From Armatimonadota bacterium (GTDB taxonomy: Bacteria > Armatimonadota > Fimbriimonadia > Fimbriimonadales > Fimbriimonadaceae): a DNA stretch of 6,250 nucleotides. The translations under genes were made by a program, and so were the position numbers. The notes under the pieces were generated by a model. The model did not search any database and was not told the origin of the DNA. It saw only the letters and a program-made list of their open reading frames with translations. Where the stretch lies: positions 1-6,250 of the forward strand of contig JAEYWW010000146.1 of assembly GCA_023428805.1 (NCBI GenBank). The letters run 5' to 3'. Of this stretch, positions 1 to 5,667 are shown one piece after another. How positions within the stretch are numbered: the stretch's first letter is position 1; every line of letters begins with the position of its first letter.

Positions 1-121
1 GCGACACCCAGATGCCATCCCAGGTGTAAACGCGGGCGGCAAGCTTGCTGGAATGAAGCAGAGCCTCGTCCCGCGCCATGTTGGCCGGACCGTCGAGACT
101 CAGTTCAAGAGCGACAATCAC
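1..121 (-). CDS. Lipoate-protein ligase / octanoyltransferase-type protein, N-terminal part (truncated by window edge)
   Basis: Only the first 40 codons are in the window; the gene continues past the left edge. The reading frame begins with GTG at 121 and includes the stretch LDGPANMARDEALL followed by RVYTWDGIWVS. This matches the start of the BPL/LPL catalytic domain of lipoate-protein ligase A and LipM-type octanoyltransferases, where a D-G-x-x-NMA-x-DEALL motif is followed after about 15 residues by a 'R-x-Y-x-W' strand. Such enzymes attach lipoyl or octanoyl groups to lysines of 2-oxoacid dehydrogenase E2 and GcvH proteins in the cytoplasm. The GTG overlaps the TGA of the upstream ABM-like gene by four bases (GTGA). 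No Shine-Dalgarno sequence precedes it, so translation is probably coupled. The exact activity (ligase or transferase) cannot be told because the lysine/cysteine signature region lies outside the window. Confidence 0.78.
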   Translation of the reverse strand, partial: MIVALELSLDGPANMARDEALLHSSKLAARVYTWDGIWVS

Positions 122-699
122 GCGAGTCGCCGGAAGACTTCGACCGGGTTGAGAGGCTGCTTGGGCATTGATCCCTCAAAGGATTGAACTGAATCCCAAT
201 ACATCAACGACAGCACTTCATCGGCCACGCGAACGCCGCGGCACAGACGGAATCCCCGATAACCCGGCAGGGATTGGAACACTTCCGCGAGGTAGGCGAG
301 GTCCTCCAGCCGCTCCGGCAATCCACCCGGAGGTGTGACTTGAACGCTGAGGGACATCACCGGGCCAGCCGTGAATTCTTGAACCTGCCCGCCAACTTCA
401 ACGATGGGGAGAAAGCTCTTGACGTTGGGCACCGACATGGATGCGGCGGTCGCCTTTTCCAGATACCCGCCATCGATCATGTCCTCCATCACGCGAATGG
501 ATGCGGCTTCGTCTTCGAAGTGAGTCAGAACGGCGCAGCGATCAGCCCAGGCGATGGATTGCCACAGGGTATGCGAGAGCACTCCCGGCATCGAGACTAC
601 TCGCGAGTGGTACTCATGAAACTCGCCCATCGCGTCATGCGAGAGCTTGGGGTCGATTGCCGCCCGCGCGAGCACCAGAACATCCTGTGGATGCGCCAT
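118..699 (-). CDS. ABM-like (dimeric alpha-beta barrel) protein with two tandem half domains
   Basis: This encodes a soluble protein of 193 residues without signal peptide or membrane segment. Residues about 6-75 look like an antibiotic-biosynthesis-monooxygenase (ABM) type ferredoxin-like fold: a strand, a helix containing FHEYHSRV, the turn MPGV, then strands ending in LTHFEDEA. Residues about 112-180 repeat the same order, with a helix LEDLAYLAEVFQ, the turn LPGY and a strand ending LMYWDSVQSF. The protein therefore seems to be an internal duplication forming a pseudo-dimer. ABM proteins include cofactor-free oxygenases, haem-degrading enzymes and many of unknown role; no catalytic residue can be named here. 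The ATG at 699 is preceded by TAGAGT six bases upstream rather than by a Shine-Dalgarno sequence. The stop overlaps the start of the lipoate-ligase-like gene, so the two are probably co-transcribed. The function is unknown; family assignment is moderate. Confidence 0.75.
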   Translation of the reverse strand: MAHPQDVLVLARAAIDPKLSHDAMGEFHEYHSRVVSMPGVLSHTLWQSIAWADRCAVLTHFEDEAASIRVMEDMIDGGYLEKATAASMSVPNVKSFLPIVEVGGQVQEFTAGPVMSLSVQVTPPGGLPERLEDLAYLAEVFQSLPGYRGFRLCRGVRVADEVLSLMYWDSVQSFEGSMPKQPLNPVEVFRRLA

Positions 700-705
700 A
701 TCGTT

Positions 706-711
706 ACTCTA
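706..711 (-). promoter_or_regulatory. Possible -10 element (TAGAGT) for leaderless start of the ABM-like gene
   Basis: TAGAGT fits the loose pattern TANNNT and ends six bases before the ATG at 699. That spacing would place the transcript start at or next to the start codon. There is no recognisable -35 box and no Shine-Dalgarno sequence. This is inference from spacing only. Confidence 0.25.
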
Positions 712-719
712 TCACGACA

Positions 720-746
720 GCGGGGATGGCGTTTCGCCATCCCCGC
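720..746 (-). terminator. Perfect 12-bp hairpin downstream of the M28 peptidase gene, probable terminator or 3' structure
   Basis: The arms GCGGGGATGGCG (720-731) and CGCCATCCCCGC (735-746) are perfect complements around a three-base loop. The hairpin begins 21 bases after the stop codon of the peptidase gene in the minus direction and lies just before the ABM-like gene. There is no T-run after the stem in either direction, so it is not a classical intrinsic terminator. It may be a terminator lacking a U-tract, a transcript-stabilising 3' end, or an attenuator for the downstream genes. Confidence 0.55.
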
Positions 747-767
747 AAAAGAACCCAATTTTGATGA

Positions 768-2297
768 TCAACGGAAGCCTTTTCGGGCGAGTTTGAACAT
801 GAGTTCCTGCACCGCGCCGCACTTGCAGTGCATGCTCATTTCGGAGTCGGCGTGCTCATGCTCATCAAAGGCGCCCCCGACGTGCTCCCACTCCATCGTG
901 GTCTGGCTGGCGAGAACGCGGGGAAGAGTATCTTCGGCGCAGGCCAGATTGTAGGCGAGCATCGCCATGTTGGTCGACATCTGCCGCAGGTTCTGTTCGG
1001 GCACTTCGGTGTGCTTGTCATTCTGGGTATGCCAGACGTGGCGGTAGGAGAGGTCGCCGCCCTTCACCATGAAGAACGCCGGAACCCCGCGCTGGACGAA
1101 CGGCACATGGTCGCTTCCTGAGCGGGAAAGGCGCTGCACTTCACGCACTTCAAACGGCATTCCGGGGAAGGCATTTGTCAGCGGCGCGGCGGCCTCTCGA
1201 AGGAGCGGCATCATATCCGGGAGTCCGGCGATGGCGGCCTGGTAGTTCTGCCCGCTGTCCTCGTTGAGCACGGCGACGATCTTGTCGAGACTGTCCTTGT
1301 GCTTGTTGGCGTAGTGGGTGCTGCCGAAGAGTCCCTGCTCCTCTCCGGTCCAGAGGATGAAGCGGATCGTGCGCTTGGGCTTCGCGCCGCTGGCCATGAG
1401 GATGCGGGCCGCCTCAAGCGTGGCCGTGGTGCCCGTGCCGTTGTCGCTGGCTCCCTGACTGCCGGGGCCGTTCCAGGAATCGAAGTGGCCGCCGACGATG
1501 ACGAATTCATCGGGCCGCTCCGTTCCCGGAATCTCGGCGATGATGTTGCTGACGGGGAATTCGCGCCGGGTGAAGATATTCTCGATATCCGCCTCGAATT
1601 TGACTTCACGCTTTTTGTCGATGCTGTAGGTCAGCGATTCGTAGTCGCTCTTGGGGACGACGATGAGCGGGGTCTTTGGGCGGGTTTCATCCGTGTAGTC
1701 GCTCCAGACTCCTCCCGTCCAGACAAGGTCGGTGTCGGTGCGGTAGATGCGCCCGGCAATGCCGCACTTGTCGGCTTCCTTGTCCAGATCGGTGGGCTTG
1801 CGGTAGTCCGGGCCGCGCATTCCAGCCGGCTTGGGCATGAGGATCCATGCGCCCTTCATCTGCTTTCGGACTTTTTCAAGCTCTTCGGCGGTTTCAGGCA
1901 TCCGCATGACGTGTCCTTCCACCGGGCCGTCAGTTCCGACTGTCCAGCACGGGGTAGAGAAGGTCATGTCAATGTCATAAGGGGCCGTCATGCGGACGCG
2001 CTGCCGCTTGCCCCGGTCAAATCCAACGGGAATCCGCCCCCACTCATCGAGATGGATGTTGGAGAGGCCGAAATCGGAGAACTGCTTGATCGCCCAGATG
2101 GTGCCTTTCTCAAGGGCTCGCGAGCCGGTCAGACGGGCTCCAATGTCTTCGCAGAGCTCGGTGTGGATCGCCTTCGCACGGCTCTTGTCGCGCCCATTTT
2201 CGAGGATTTTCTGGATGACGTCGGGTTCGCCTTGCGCGAAGCTGGATGCCGCAAGCGCGGCCAGGGCAGTCAGGGACAGACAGAAGCGGCCAGACAT
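768..2297 (-). CDS. Secreted M28 family zinc metallopeptidase
   Basis: A 509-residue exported peptidase. Residues 1-21 form a signal peptide (hydrophobic LSLTALAALAASSF, likely cut after SFA). Residues about 105-250 look like a protease-associated (PA) insert. The catalytic M28 domain follows, with the expected metal ligands and base: H271 (in GGHFDSW), D285 (GASDNGTG), catalytic E319 and ligand E320 (WTGEEQG), D347 (NEDSG) and H423 (WHTQND). The order and spacing match co-catalytic di-zinc aminopeptidases and carboxypeptidase Q-like enzymes, which release amino acids from peptides outside the cytoplasm; the exact specificity is unknown. The ATG at 2297 is the only possible start because an in-frame TAG lies two codons upstream. 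The tail (residues 478-494) is rich in His and Cys, which is not part of the standard fold. A strong hairpin lies 21 bases after the stop. The gene appears to be its own transcription unit. Confidence 0.93.
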   Translation of the reverse strand: MSGRFCLSLTALAALAASSFAQGEPDVIQKILENGRDKSRAKAIHTELCEDIGARLTGSRALEKGTIWAIKQFSDFGLSNIHLDEWGRIPVGFDRGKRQRVRMTAPYDIDMTFSTPCWTVGTDGPVEGHVMRMPETAEELEKVRKQMKGAWILMPKPAGMRGPDYRKPTDLDKEADKCGIAGRIYRTDTDLVWTGGVWSDYTDETRPKTPLIVVPKSDYESLTYSIDKKREVKFEADIENIFTRREFPVSNIIAEIPGTERPDEFVIVGGHFDSWNGPGSQGASDNGTGTTATLEAARILMASGAKPKRTIRFILWTGEEQGLFGSTHYANKHKDSLDKIVAVLNEDSGQNYQAAIAGLPDMMPLLREAAAPLTNAFPGMPFEVREVQRLSRSGSDHVPFVQRGVPAFFMVKGGDLSYRHVWHTQNDKHTEVPEQNLRQMSTNMAMLAYNLACAEDTLPRVLASQTTMEWEHVGGAFDEHEHADSEMSMHCKCGAVQELMFKLARKGFR

Positions 2298-2302
2298 GAC
2301 CT

Positions 2303-2308
2303 ATTGTG
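2303..2308 (-). promoter_or_regulatory. Possible -10 element (CACAAT) for the M28 peptidase gene
   Basis: CACAAT resembles a -10 box and ends five bases before the ATG at 2297, which would give a very short or absent leader. The only purine-rich bases before the ATG are AGG in AGGTC, a poor ribosome binding site. An A-rich run on this strand (complement of the seven T at 2333-2339) lies about 25 bases further upstream. No convincing -35 box is seen. Weak evidence. Confidence 0.22.
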
Positions 2309-2378
2309 CCACAAAACATGCCTGTTAGGTTGTTTTTTTATGGATGAGGCAGGGGGCACATCACGCAGGCTTGATAGT

Positions 2379-2418
2379 CCAAAGAGTGCGGTCCGGTTAT
2401 TGTGGTGACACGCTTTGG
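2379..2418 (-). terminator. Imperfect hairpin just after the membrane-protein operon, possible terminator
   Basis: CCAAAGAGTG (2379-2388) pairs with CACGCTTTGG (2409-2418) at nine of ten positions, with a 20-base loop. The hairpin starts three bases beyond the stop codon of the last gene of the operon. No T-run follows in the minus direction, and the long loop weakens it. The rest of the 123-base gap (2298-2420) holds only the possible peptidase promoter. Confidence 0.3.
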
Positions 2419-2420
2419 CC

Positions 2421-2834
2421 TCAATGCTTGTCAACTGCTCGTCGTCGGGCCATCTTCAAGAAGAGCAGTCCCCCCAGGAAAAGTCCGGGCAGGATGCAGT
2501 ACGAGAACAGGATCAAGCCGCCGAACGATATCACAGCCGATGCGCGTATTGGGGCAATCGCGCTGGCGGCAACGAGCATCCAGAACCCGCAGAAAATCCC
2601 GACAAACGGGATTCCCAGAATTGCAGGGCCAGCGCTCATTCCGCAACGCTCTGCCGTGACGGATCCCAGCCACGCGGCGACTGCGGCAATCGCGAAGGCC
2701 GCCGCCTGCAGCCAAGGTTGCGGCAGTGGGGACAACAATCTCCACCAGGGAAGGCTTGAAAGCAGAGCCACGCCCAACGCTCCTGCGAGATAGGCCAGAA
2801 CCTCCTTCCTCTTCGGAGGATCATCGGAGATCAC
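2421..2834 (-). CDS. Small four-TM membrane protein, paralogue of the membrane domain of the neighbouring SRPBCC protein
   Basis: I do not recognise a named family. The 137-residue product has about four hydrophobic segments at residues 12-30, 41-58, 69-92 and 101-126, with a short charged N-terminus and a basic end (KMARRRAVDK) that is probably cytoplasmic by the positive-inside rule. Residues 15-83 align without gaps to residues 31-99 of the upstream gene's product, with 19 of 69 identities by hand count. The shared signature is G-M-x-x-G-P-x-x-x-G-x4-G-x3-G. It starts with GTG at 2834, which overlaps the TGA of the upstream gene (GTGA). A GGAGG at 2844-2840 sits five bases before it, so it should be translated efficiently and coupled. 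It is the last gene of the operon. Function unknown; a partner or duplicate of the SRPBCC membrane anchor is an inference. Confidence 0.82.
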   Translation of the reverse strand: MISDDPPKRKEVLAYLAGALGVALLSSLPWWRLLSPLPQPWLQAAAFAIAAVAAWLGSVTAERCGMSAGPAILGIPFVGIFCGFWMLVAASAIAPIRASAVISFGGLILFSYCILPGLFLGGLLFLKMARRRAVDKH

Positions 2835-3823
2835 TCCGCCCTCCGCTTCACATCGTCGAGAACCTGGTTGTGAACTCCCCGCACAATCCGGTCGCTCCAG
2901 AGCCGCCAGTAGGCGATGGGGCCGTAGCGGTTGATGTAGGTGCTTCGGGCGATGATTTCGGTGCCTGACTCGGTTTCGATGAGATCGAATGAACCGCGAC
3001 GCATTTCAATGTATCCGTCCAGATGGCCCGGATGAATATGCGGGTGGAAGGGATTTGTCTCCTTCATCGCCGGAGGCGTGTTGAGCACTCGGAAGGCGAA
3101 GCGGCGATTGGGAACGCTTTCGGTGACCTCTTCGTGCATGTCGCCTGTCGTGAGACGGCAGACTCTCCGCGCGCCCACTGCCGCAGACGGGCAATGGGTG
3201 GAGAGAGGATGGGCTGCGCCCGTTATCGCTACGAATTTGTCCACTTTTGAGCCCGAGAGGTCAGGCTGTTCGATGACGAGAGGCCATACTTCCTCAGGAG
3301 GCGCGGCTACGTGAATTCGAGTCTCCATGATCAACGCGGGTTCATTTGCTATGCGGTGCATATCTCCGCCAACGGCAAGGGTGCCCATCAATGCGAATGC
3401 GATTCCGTTGATGCCTTCTTCACGGATGTACTGATAACTTCCCACGATGCAGATGATCATTGCGAGAGGCATGGCCATCAACACACAGATCATCCCGTCC
3501 AGCCCCATCAGGATGATCCCGAACGTTCCGATGCAGAGTCCCAGCAGAGTCATTCCAACCATCTCCGGGCCGACCGTCATCCCCAGTTTGGCTGCGGTTT
3601 GACAGGCGATGATGCTCGCGGCGAGCGGGGCGATAATGTACATCGCCAGGCCAAAAAGCAGAAGTGTTGGGACGAAATAGGTGATGCCCGGAATCGCGCT
3701 GATCAGCGCCATCACTGCGGTTCCGGCAAGGAATCCGGCCCAATACCTTTTGGGTTCGACTGGAGGAGTCTGCTGGACGTTCGACGAAGAGTGATCTGCT
3801 TCAGGCTTCCAATGCTCGGACAT
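2831..3823 (-). CDS. Membrane protein with C-terminal SRPBCC (START/polyketide cyclase-like) domain
   Basis: A two-part protein of 330 residues. Residues 1-26 are polar. Residues 27-160 contain about four membrane segments (28-48, 50-74, 84-106, 110-130, with a possible weak fifth at 138-153). Residues about 167-330 form an SRPBCC domain: it opens with the typical strand and turn METRIHVAAPPEEVW, and later holds PPAMKETNP, HLDGYIEMRRGSF and YWRLWSD near the end. These match a bacterial SRPBCC group I recall that also carries a membrane domain in front. SRPBCC folds form a deep pocket for hydrophobic ligands; the ligand here is unknown. The ATG at 3823 was chosen over a TTG at 3844 because GGAGG (3832-3828) lies four bases upstream. 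It overlaps the preceding gene by 23 bases and the next by four, which indicates translational coupling. Confidence 0.87.
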   Translation of the reverse strand: MSEHWKPEADHSSSNVQQTPPVEPKRYWAGFLAGTAVMALISAIPGITYFVPTLLLFGLAMYIIAPLAASIIACQTAAKLGMTVGPEMVGMTLLGLCIGTFGIILMGLDGMICVLMAMPLAMIICIVGSYQYIREEGINGIAFALMGTLAVGGDMHRIANEPALIMETRIHVAAPPEEVWPLVIEQPDLSGSKVDKFVAITGAAHPLSTHCPSAAVGARRVCRLTTGDMHEEVTESVPNRRFAFRVLNTPPAMKETNPFHPHIHPGHLDGYIEMRRGSFDLIETESGTEIIARSTYINRYGPIAYWRLWSDRIVRGVHNQVLDDVKRRAE

Positions 3824-4217
3824 GGTCCCTCCACTTGAAGACAATGACGGCGAAGCCCATTCCCAGAAGTTGGTTGAACCAGATGGGAGCGGTGAGAATC
3901 ACTCCAAATGGAATCAGCAAACCCCAGCCAACGACGATCAGCAGGAGGGAGATCAGCACATATGGAGCTGCGACCATCAGAGTCAGCCATCCAGAGTGCC
4001 TCAATCCCAAGGTCATGGCGGTCAGAGTCCCGATCAGCCCGTTTGGAATCTCAATCGCCGCAATGCGCCAAGAGGATGCTTCAATAACGCTGCCATCGGC
4101 AAGAGGCCGCAGAGCAAGCGCGAGCAGATGACCCGTCGCCTGCATCACGATCACGCCTGCGACGAATGCCACCCATGGGGGGCAGGGTGCTTGATCAGGC
4201 CGGGTGTGTCGCGGCAC
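3801..4217 (-). CDS. Small polytopic membrane protein of unknown function
   Basis: I do not recognise the family. The 138-residue product has hydrophobic segments at about residues 15-37, 53-72, 77-97 and 99-127, a polar N-terminus (MPRHTRPDQAP) and a charged end (KWRDHVRALEA). Its first membrane segment begins W-x-x-F-V-A-G-x-x-V-M, which matches the W-x-x-F-L-A-G-x-x-V-M of the SRPBCC membrane protein encoded next to it, so the two may be distant relatives. The start is GTG at 4217, preceded by GGAGG at 4226-4222 with a four-base spacer. The start lies inside the end of the upstream gene (23-base overlap), and the stop overlaps the downstream start by another 23 bases. This is the second gene of the four-gene membrane operon. 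No catalytic motif or transport signature is visible. Confidence 0.8.
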   Translation of the reverse strand: MPRHTRPDQAPCPPWVAFVAGVIVMQATGHLLALALRPLADGSVIEASSWRIAAIEIPNGLIGTLTAMTLGLRHSGWLTLMVAAPYVLISLLLIVVGWGLLIPFGVILTAPIWFNQLLGMGFAVIVFKWRDHVRALEA

Positions 4218-4698
4218 TGCGCCTCCCTCTGCCGATGATCAAGCAGACGCTCATTCCGAGGAGGATGAAGGCCCACCAGGGATGCGCTGACCAGGTGTCG
4301 CCAACGATTAATATGGCAATTTGAAGGGCAACGTCCGCAAAAGGCTGCCCCTTGACAAAGTCAGTTGAGATTGCCATAAACAAGAAAGCAAAAAGGATCA
4401 TGGCGTTCCAAAACAACGCACCCAGAACCAGCACGACTGAGTTCATCAGGACAATCTCTTTTGTCCGATTCAGCCTCATACGCTGAGCGATCAGCGTCGC
4501 GATCGCGCCCGATGCGAATGAGACAGTCGCGATCAAAGCGCAGTCCTTTTCCCATTGAAATCCACCGCGAGCGCAGATCAGGCTTAAGGTTGTGCAGAAA
4601 TGAATGCCCGCCCCACAGAAGAACCCACCCATCGCCCCGCCTGCACCAGATTGCTGGTTTGGACTCATGGTTTCATTATATTCTGAAAATTCAGACAT
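4195..4698 (-). CDS. Polytopic membrane protein of unknown function, first gene of the membrane operon
   Basis: Not a recognised family. From the ATG at 4698 the product has 167 residues with hydrophobic stretches at about 22-43, 52-72, 83-111, and 122-134 plus 140-157, ending in a basic tail (GRGRRSA). The first segment contains G-F-F-C-G, comparable to the [AG]-[FY]-[FLV]-[AC]-G motif at the same place in the next three genes. The frame stays open far upstream, but that part is antisense to the TIGR01777 gene. Three ATGs are possible (4725, 4698, 4668), none with a good Shine-Dalgarno sequence. The ATG at 4668 (157 residues) has TATAAT six bases upstream and could be a leaderless start, in which case the first ten codons given here are not translated. 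GC is near 48% in parts, lower than its neighbours. Its end overlaps the next gene by 23 bases. Confidence 0.75.
   Translation of the reverse strand: MSEFSEYNETMSPNQQSGAGGAMGGFFCGAGIHFCTTLSLICARGGFQWEKDCALIATVSFASGAIATLIAQRMRLNRTKEIVLMNSVVLVLGALFWNAMILFAFLFMAISTDFVKGQPFADVALQIAILIVGDTWSAHPWWAFILLGMSVCLIIGRGRRSAATHPA
4675..4680 (-). promoter_or_regulatory. Possible -10 box (TATAAT) of the membrane-protein operon
   Basis: A perfect TATAAT on the minus strand ends six bases before the ATG at 4668, so transcription could begin at that codon. No clear -35 box lies 16-18 bases upstream. If the ATG at 4698 is the true start, this match is inside coding sequence and would be chance. Confidence 0.35.
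4682..4695. repeat. Short palindrome between divergent genes, possible operator
   Basis: TCTGAA (4682-4687) and TTCAGA (4690-4695) are perfect inverted repeats separated by AA. The palindrome lies directly upstream of the TATAAT of the leftward operon and 36 bases before the ATG of the rightward reductase gene. That is a suitable place for a dimeric regulator to control both. The element is short and could be chance. Confidence 0.3.
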
Positions 4699-4731
4699 AA
4701 TGGGAATGGTTTGGCGGAAACTCATCGCAGA

Positions 4732-5667
4732 ATGATCATCCCGGGAGGATCGGGCCATGTGGGGGCGAGTGTGCGGAGGCGCTTTGAGGCATTGGGGTGG
4801 ACGGTTGCCGCCCTCTCCCGCTCGCCCCAAAAGGGCGACATCGCCTGGGATGGCAGAACGCTCGGGGCATGGACGGAGGCGTTCGAGGGCGCGGATGTCG
4901 TTTTGAATCTGGCCGGGCGTTCCGTCAACTGCCGGTACACGCAGGCCAATCTCGACGAGATGATGCGGTCGCGGGTGGATTCGACCCGCATTGTCGGGGA
5001 GGCGATCCGGGCCTGCGTCAACCCGCCCAAGCTTTGGCTCCAGGCCAGCACCGCGACGATCTACGCGCACCGCTTTGACGCTCCAAACGATGAGGCTGCG
5101 GGGATTCTGGGCGGGGATGAGCCAGACGCGCCCCCGAAATGGAATGCCAGCATCGCCATCGCCAAGGCGTGGGAAAAGGAGTTTGATGAGGCCGACACAC
5201 CCCGCACACGCAAGATCGCCCTTCGCTCGGCCATGACAATGAGCCCGGATGCGGGCAGCATCTTTGAGACCCTGGCGCGGCTTGCCCGCCTCGGACTGGC
5301 GGGAAAGTTTGGCGATGGACGCCAGTACGTGAGCTGGATTCACGAACTCGACTTCAACCGCGCTCTGGAATTTCTGATCGAGCGGGAAGCCTTCGCCGGC
5401 GCGGTCAATCTGACCTCTCCCACCCCCCTGCCGAGCGCGGAATTCAACCGCATCCTGCGGGAGTCAGTCGGAACAAAGTTCGGACTCCCCGCGACGAAGT
5501 GGATGCTCGAAATCGGCGCGTTGATCCAGCAGACAGAAACTGAACTGATCCTCAAGAGCCGCCGAGTTGTGCCGGGGCGTCTCTTAGATGCGGGATTTGA
5601 GTTCAAGTTCCCGACTTGGCCCGAAGCGGCGGATGACCTCGTCAAGCGATTGAACGAAATGACTTGA
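4732..5667 (+). CDS. TIGR01777 family NAD(P)-dependent epimerase/oxidoreductase
   Basis: A 311-residue extended SDR-type protein. It opens with a Rossmann dinucleotide-binding motif GGSGHVG (residues 5-11), followed by NLAGRS (59-64), the long signature STATIYAH (106-113), then SWIHELDF (201-208) and a C-terminal DUF1731 region (about 258-305) containing TETELILKSRRVVPGR. Together these define the TIGR01777/YfcH-like family of about 300 residues; length and motif order are complete. Its substrate is not known, and the classical Y-x-x-x-K of SDR enzymes is not obvious. The ATG at 4732 was chosen because the Rossmann strand starts at once. A TTG at 4711 would add seven residues and has only a weak GGGA upstream. 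It is transcribed away from the membrane operon and its 3' end overlaps the convergent DUF1990-like gene by 26 bases. Confidence 0.93.
   Translation: MIIPGGSGHVGASVRRRFEALGWTVAALSRSPQKGDIAWDGRTLGAWTEAFEGADVVLNLAGRSVNCRYTQANLDEMMRSRVDSTRIVGEAIRACVNPPKLWLQASTATIYAHRFDAPNDEAAGILGGDEPDAPPKWNASIAIAKAWEKEFDEADTPRTRKIALRSAMTMSPDAGSIFETLARLARLGLAGKFGDGRQYVSWIHELDFNRALEFLIEREAFAGAVNLTSPTPLPSAEFNRILRESVGTKFGLPATKWMLEIGALIQQTETELILKSRRVVPGRLLDAGFEFKFPTWPEAADDLVKRLNEMT

Noticed and set aside
274..954. Plus-strand open frame of 226 codons
   Set aside because: It runs across the ABM-like gene, the hairpin and the end of the peptidase gene; low-complexity antisense product without family motifs.
2298..2312. 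TGGCAC near the peptidase start as a sigma-54 -24 element
   Set aside because: There is no TTGC -12 element at the required distance and the site is too close to the ATG.
2313..2339. T-run at 2333-2339 as an intrinsic terminator on the plus strand
   Set aside because: The sequence before it forms only a four-pair stem (AACA/TGTT), and no plus-strand gene ends here.
1299..2408. Plus-strand open frame of 369 codons
   Set aside because: It lies opposite the M28 peptidase, whose signal peptide and metal ligands are complete. The antisense translation has no recognisable domain.
3311..3838. Plus-strand open frame of 175 codons rich in His, Asp and Gln
   Set aside because: The composition is what results from reading a membrane-protein gene on its opposite strand; no start signal or domain.
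3824..3844. TTG at 3844 as start of the SRPBCC membrane protein
   Set aside because: The ATG at 3823 has a GGAGG four bases upstream; the TTG would place that site inside the coding region and adds only seven low-information residues.
4699..5343. Upstream extension of the minus-strand frame that ends at 4195 (382 codons in total)
   Set aside because: This part is antisense to the well-supported TIGR01777 gene, is rich in Arg/Pro/Gly with no hydrophobic pattern, and the real membrane protein begins near 4698 or 4668.
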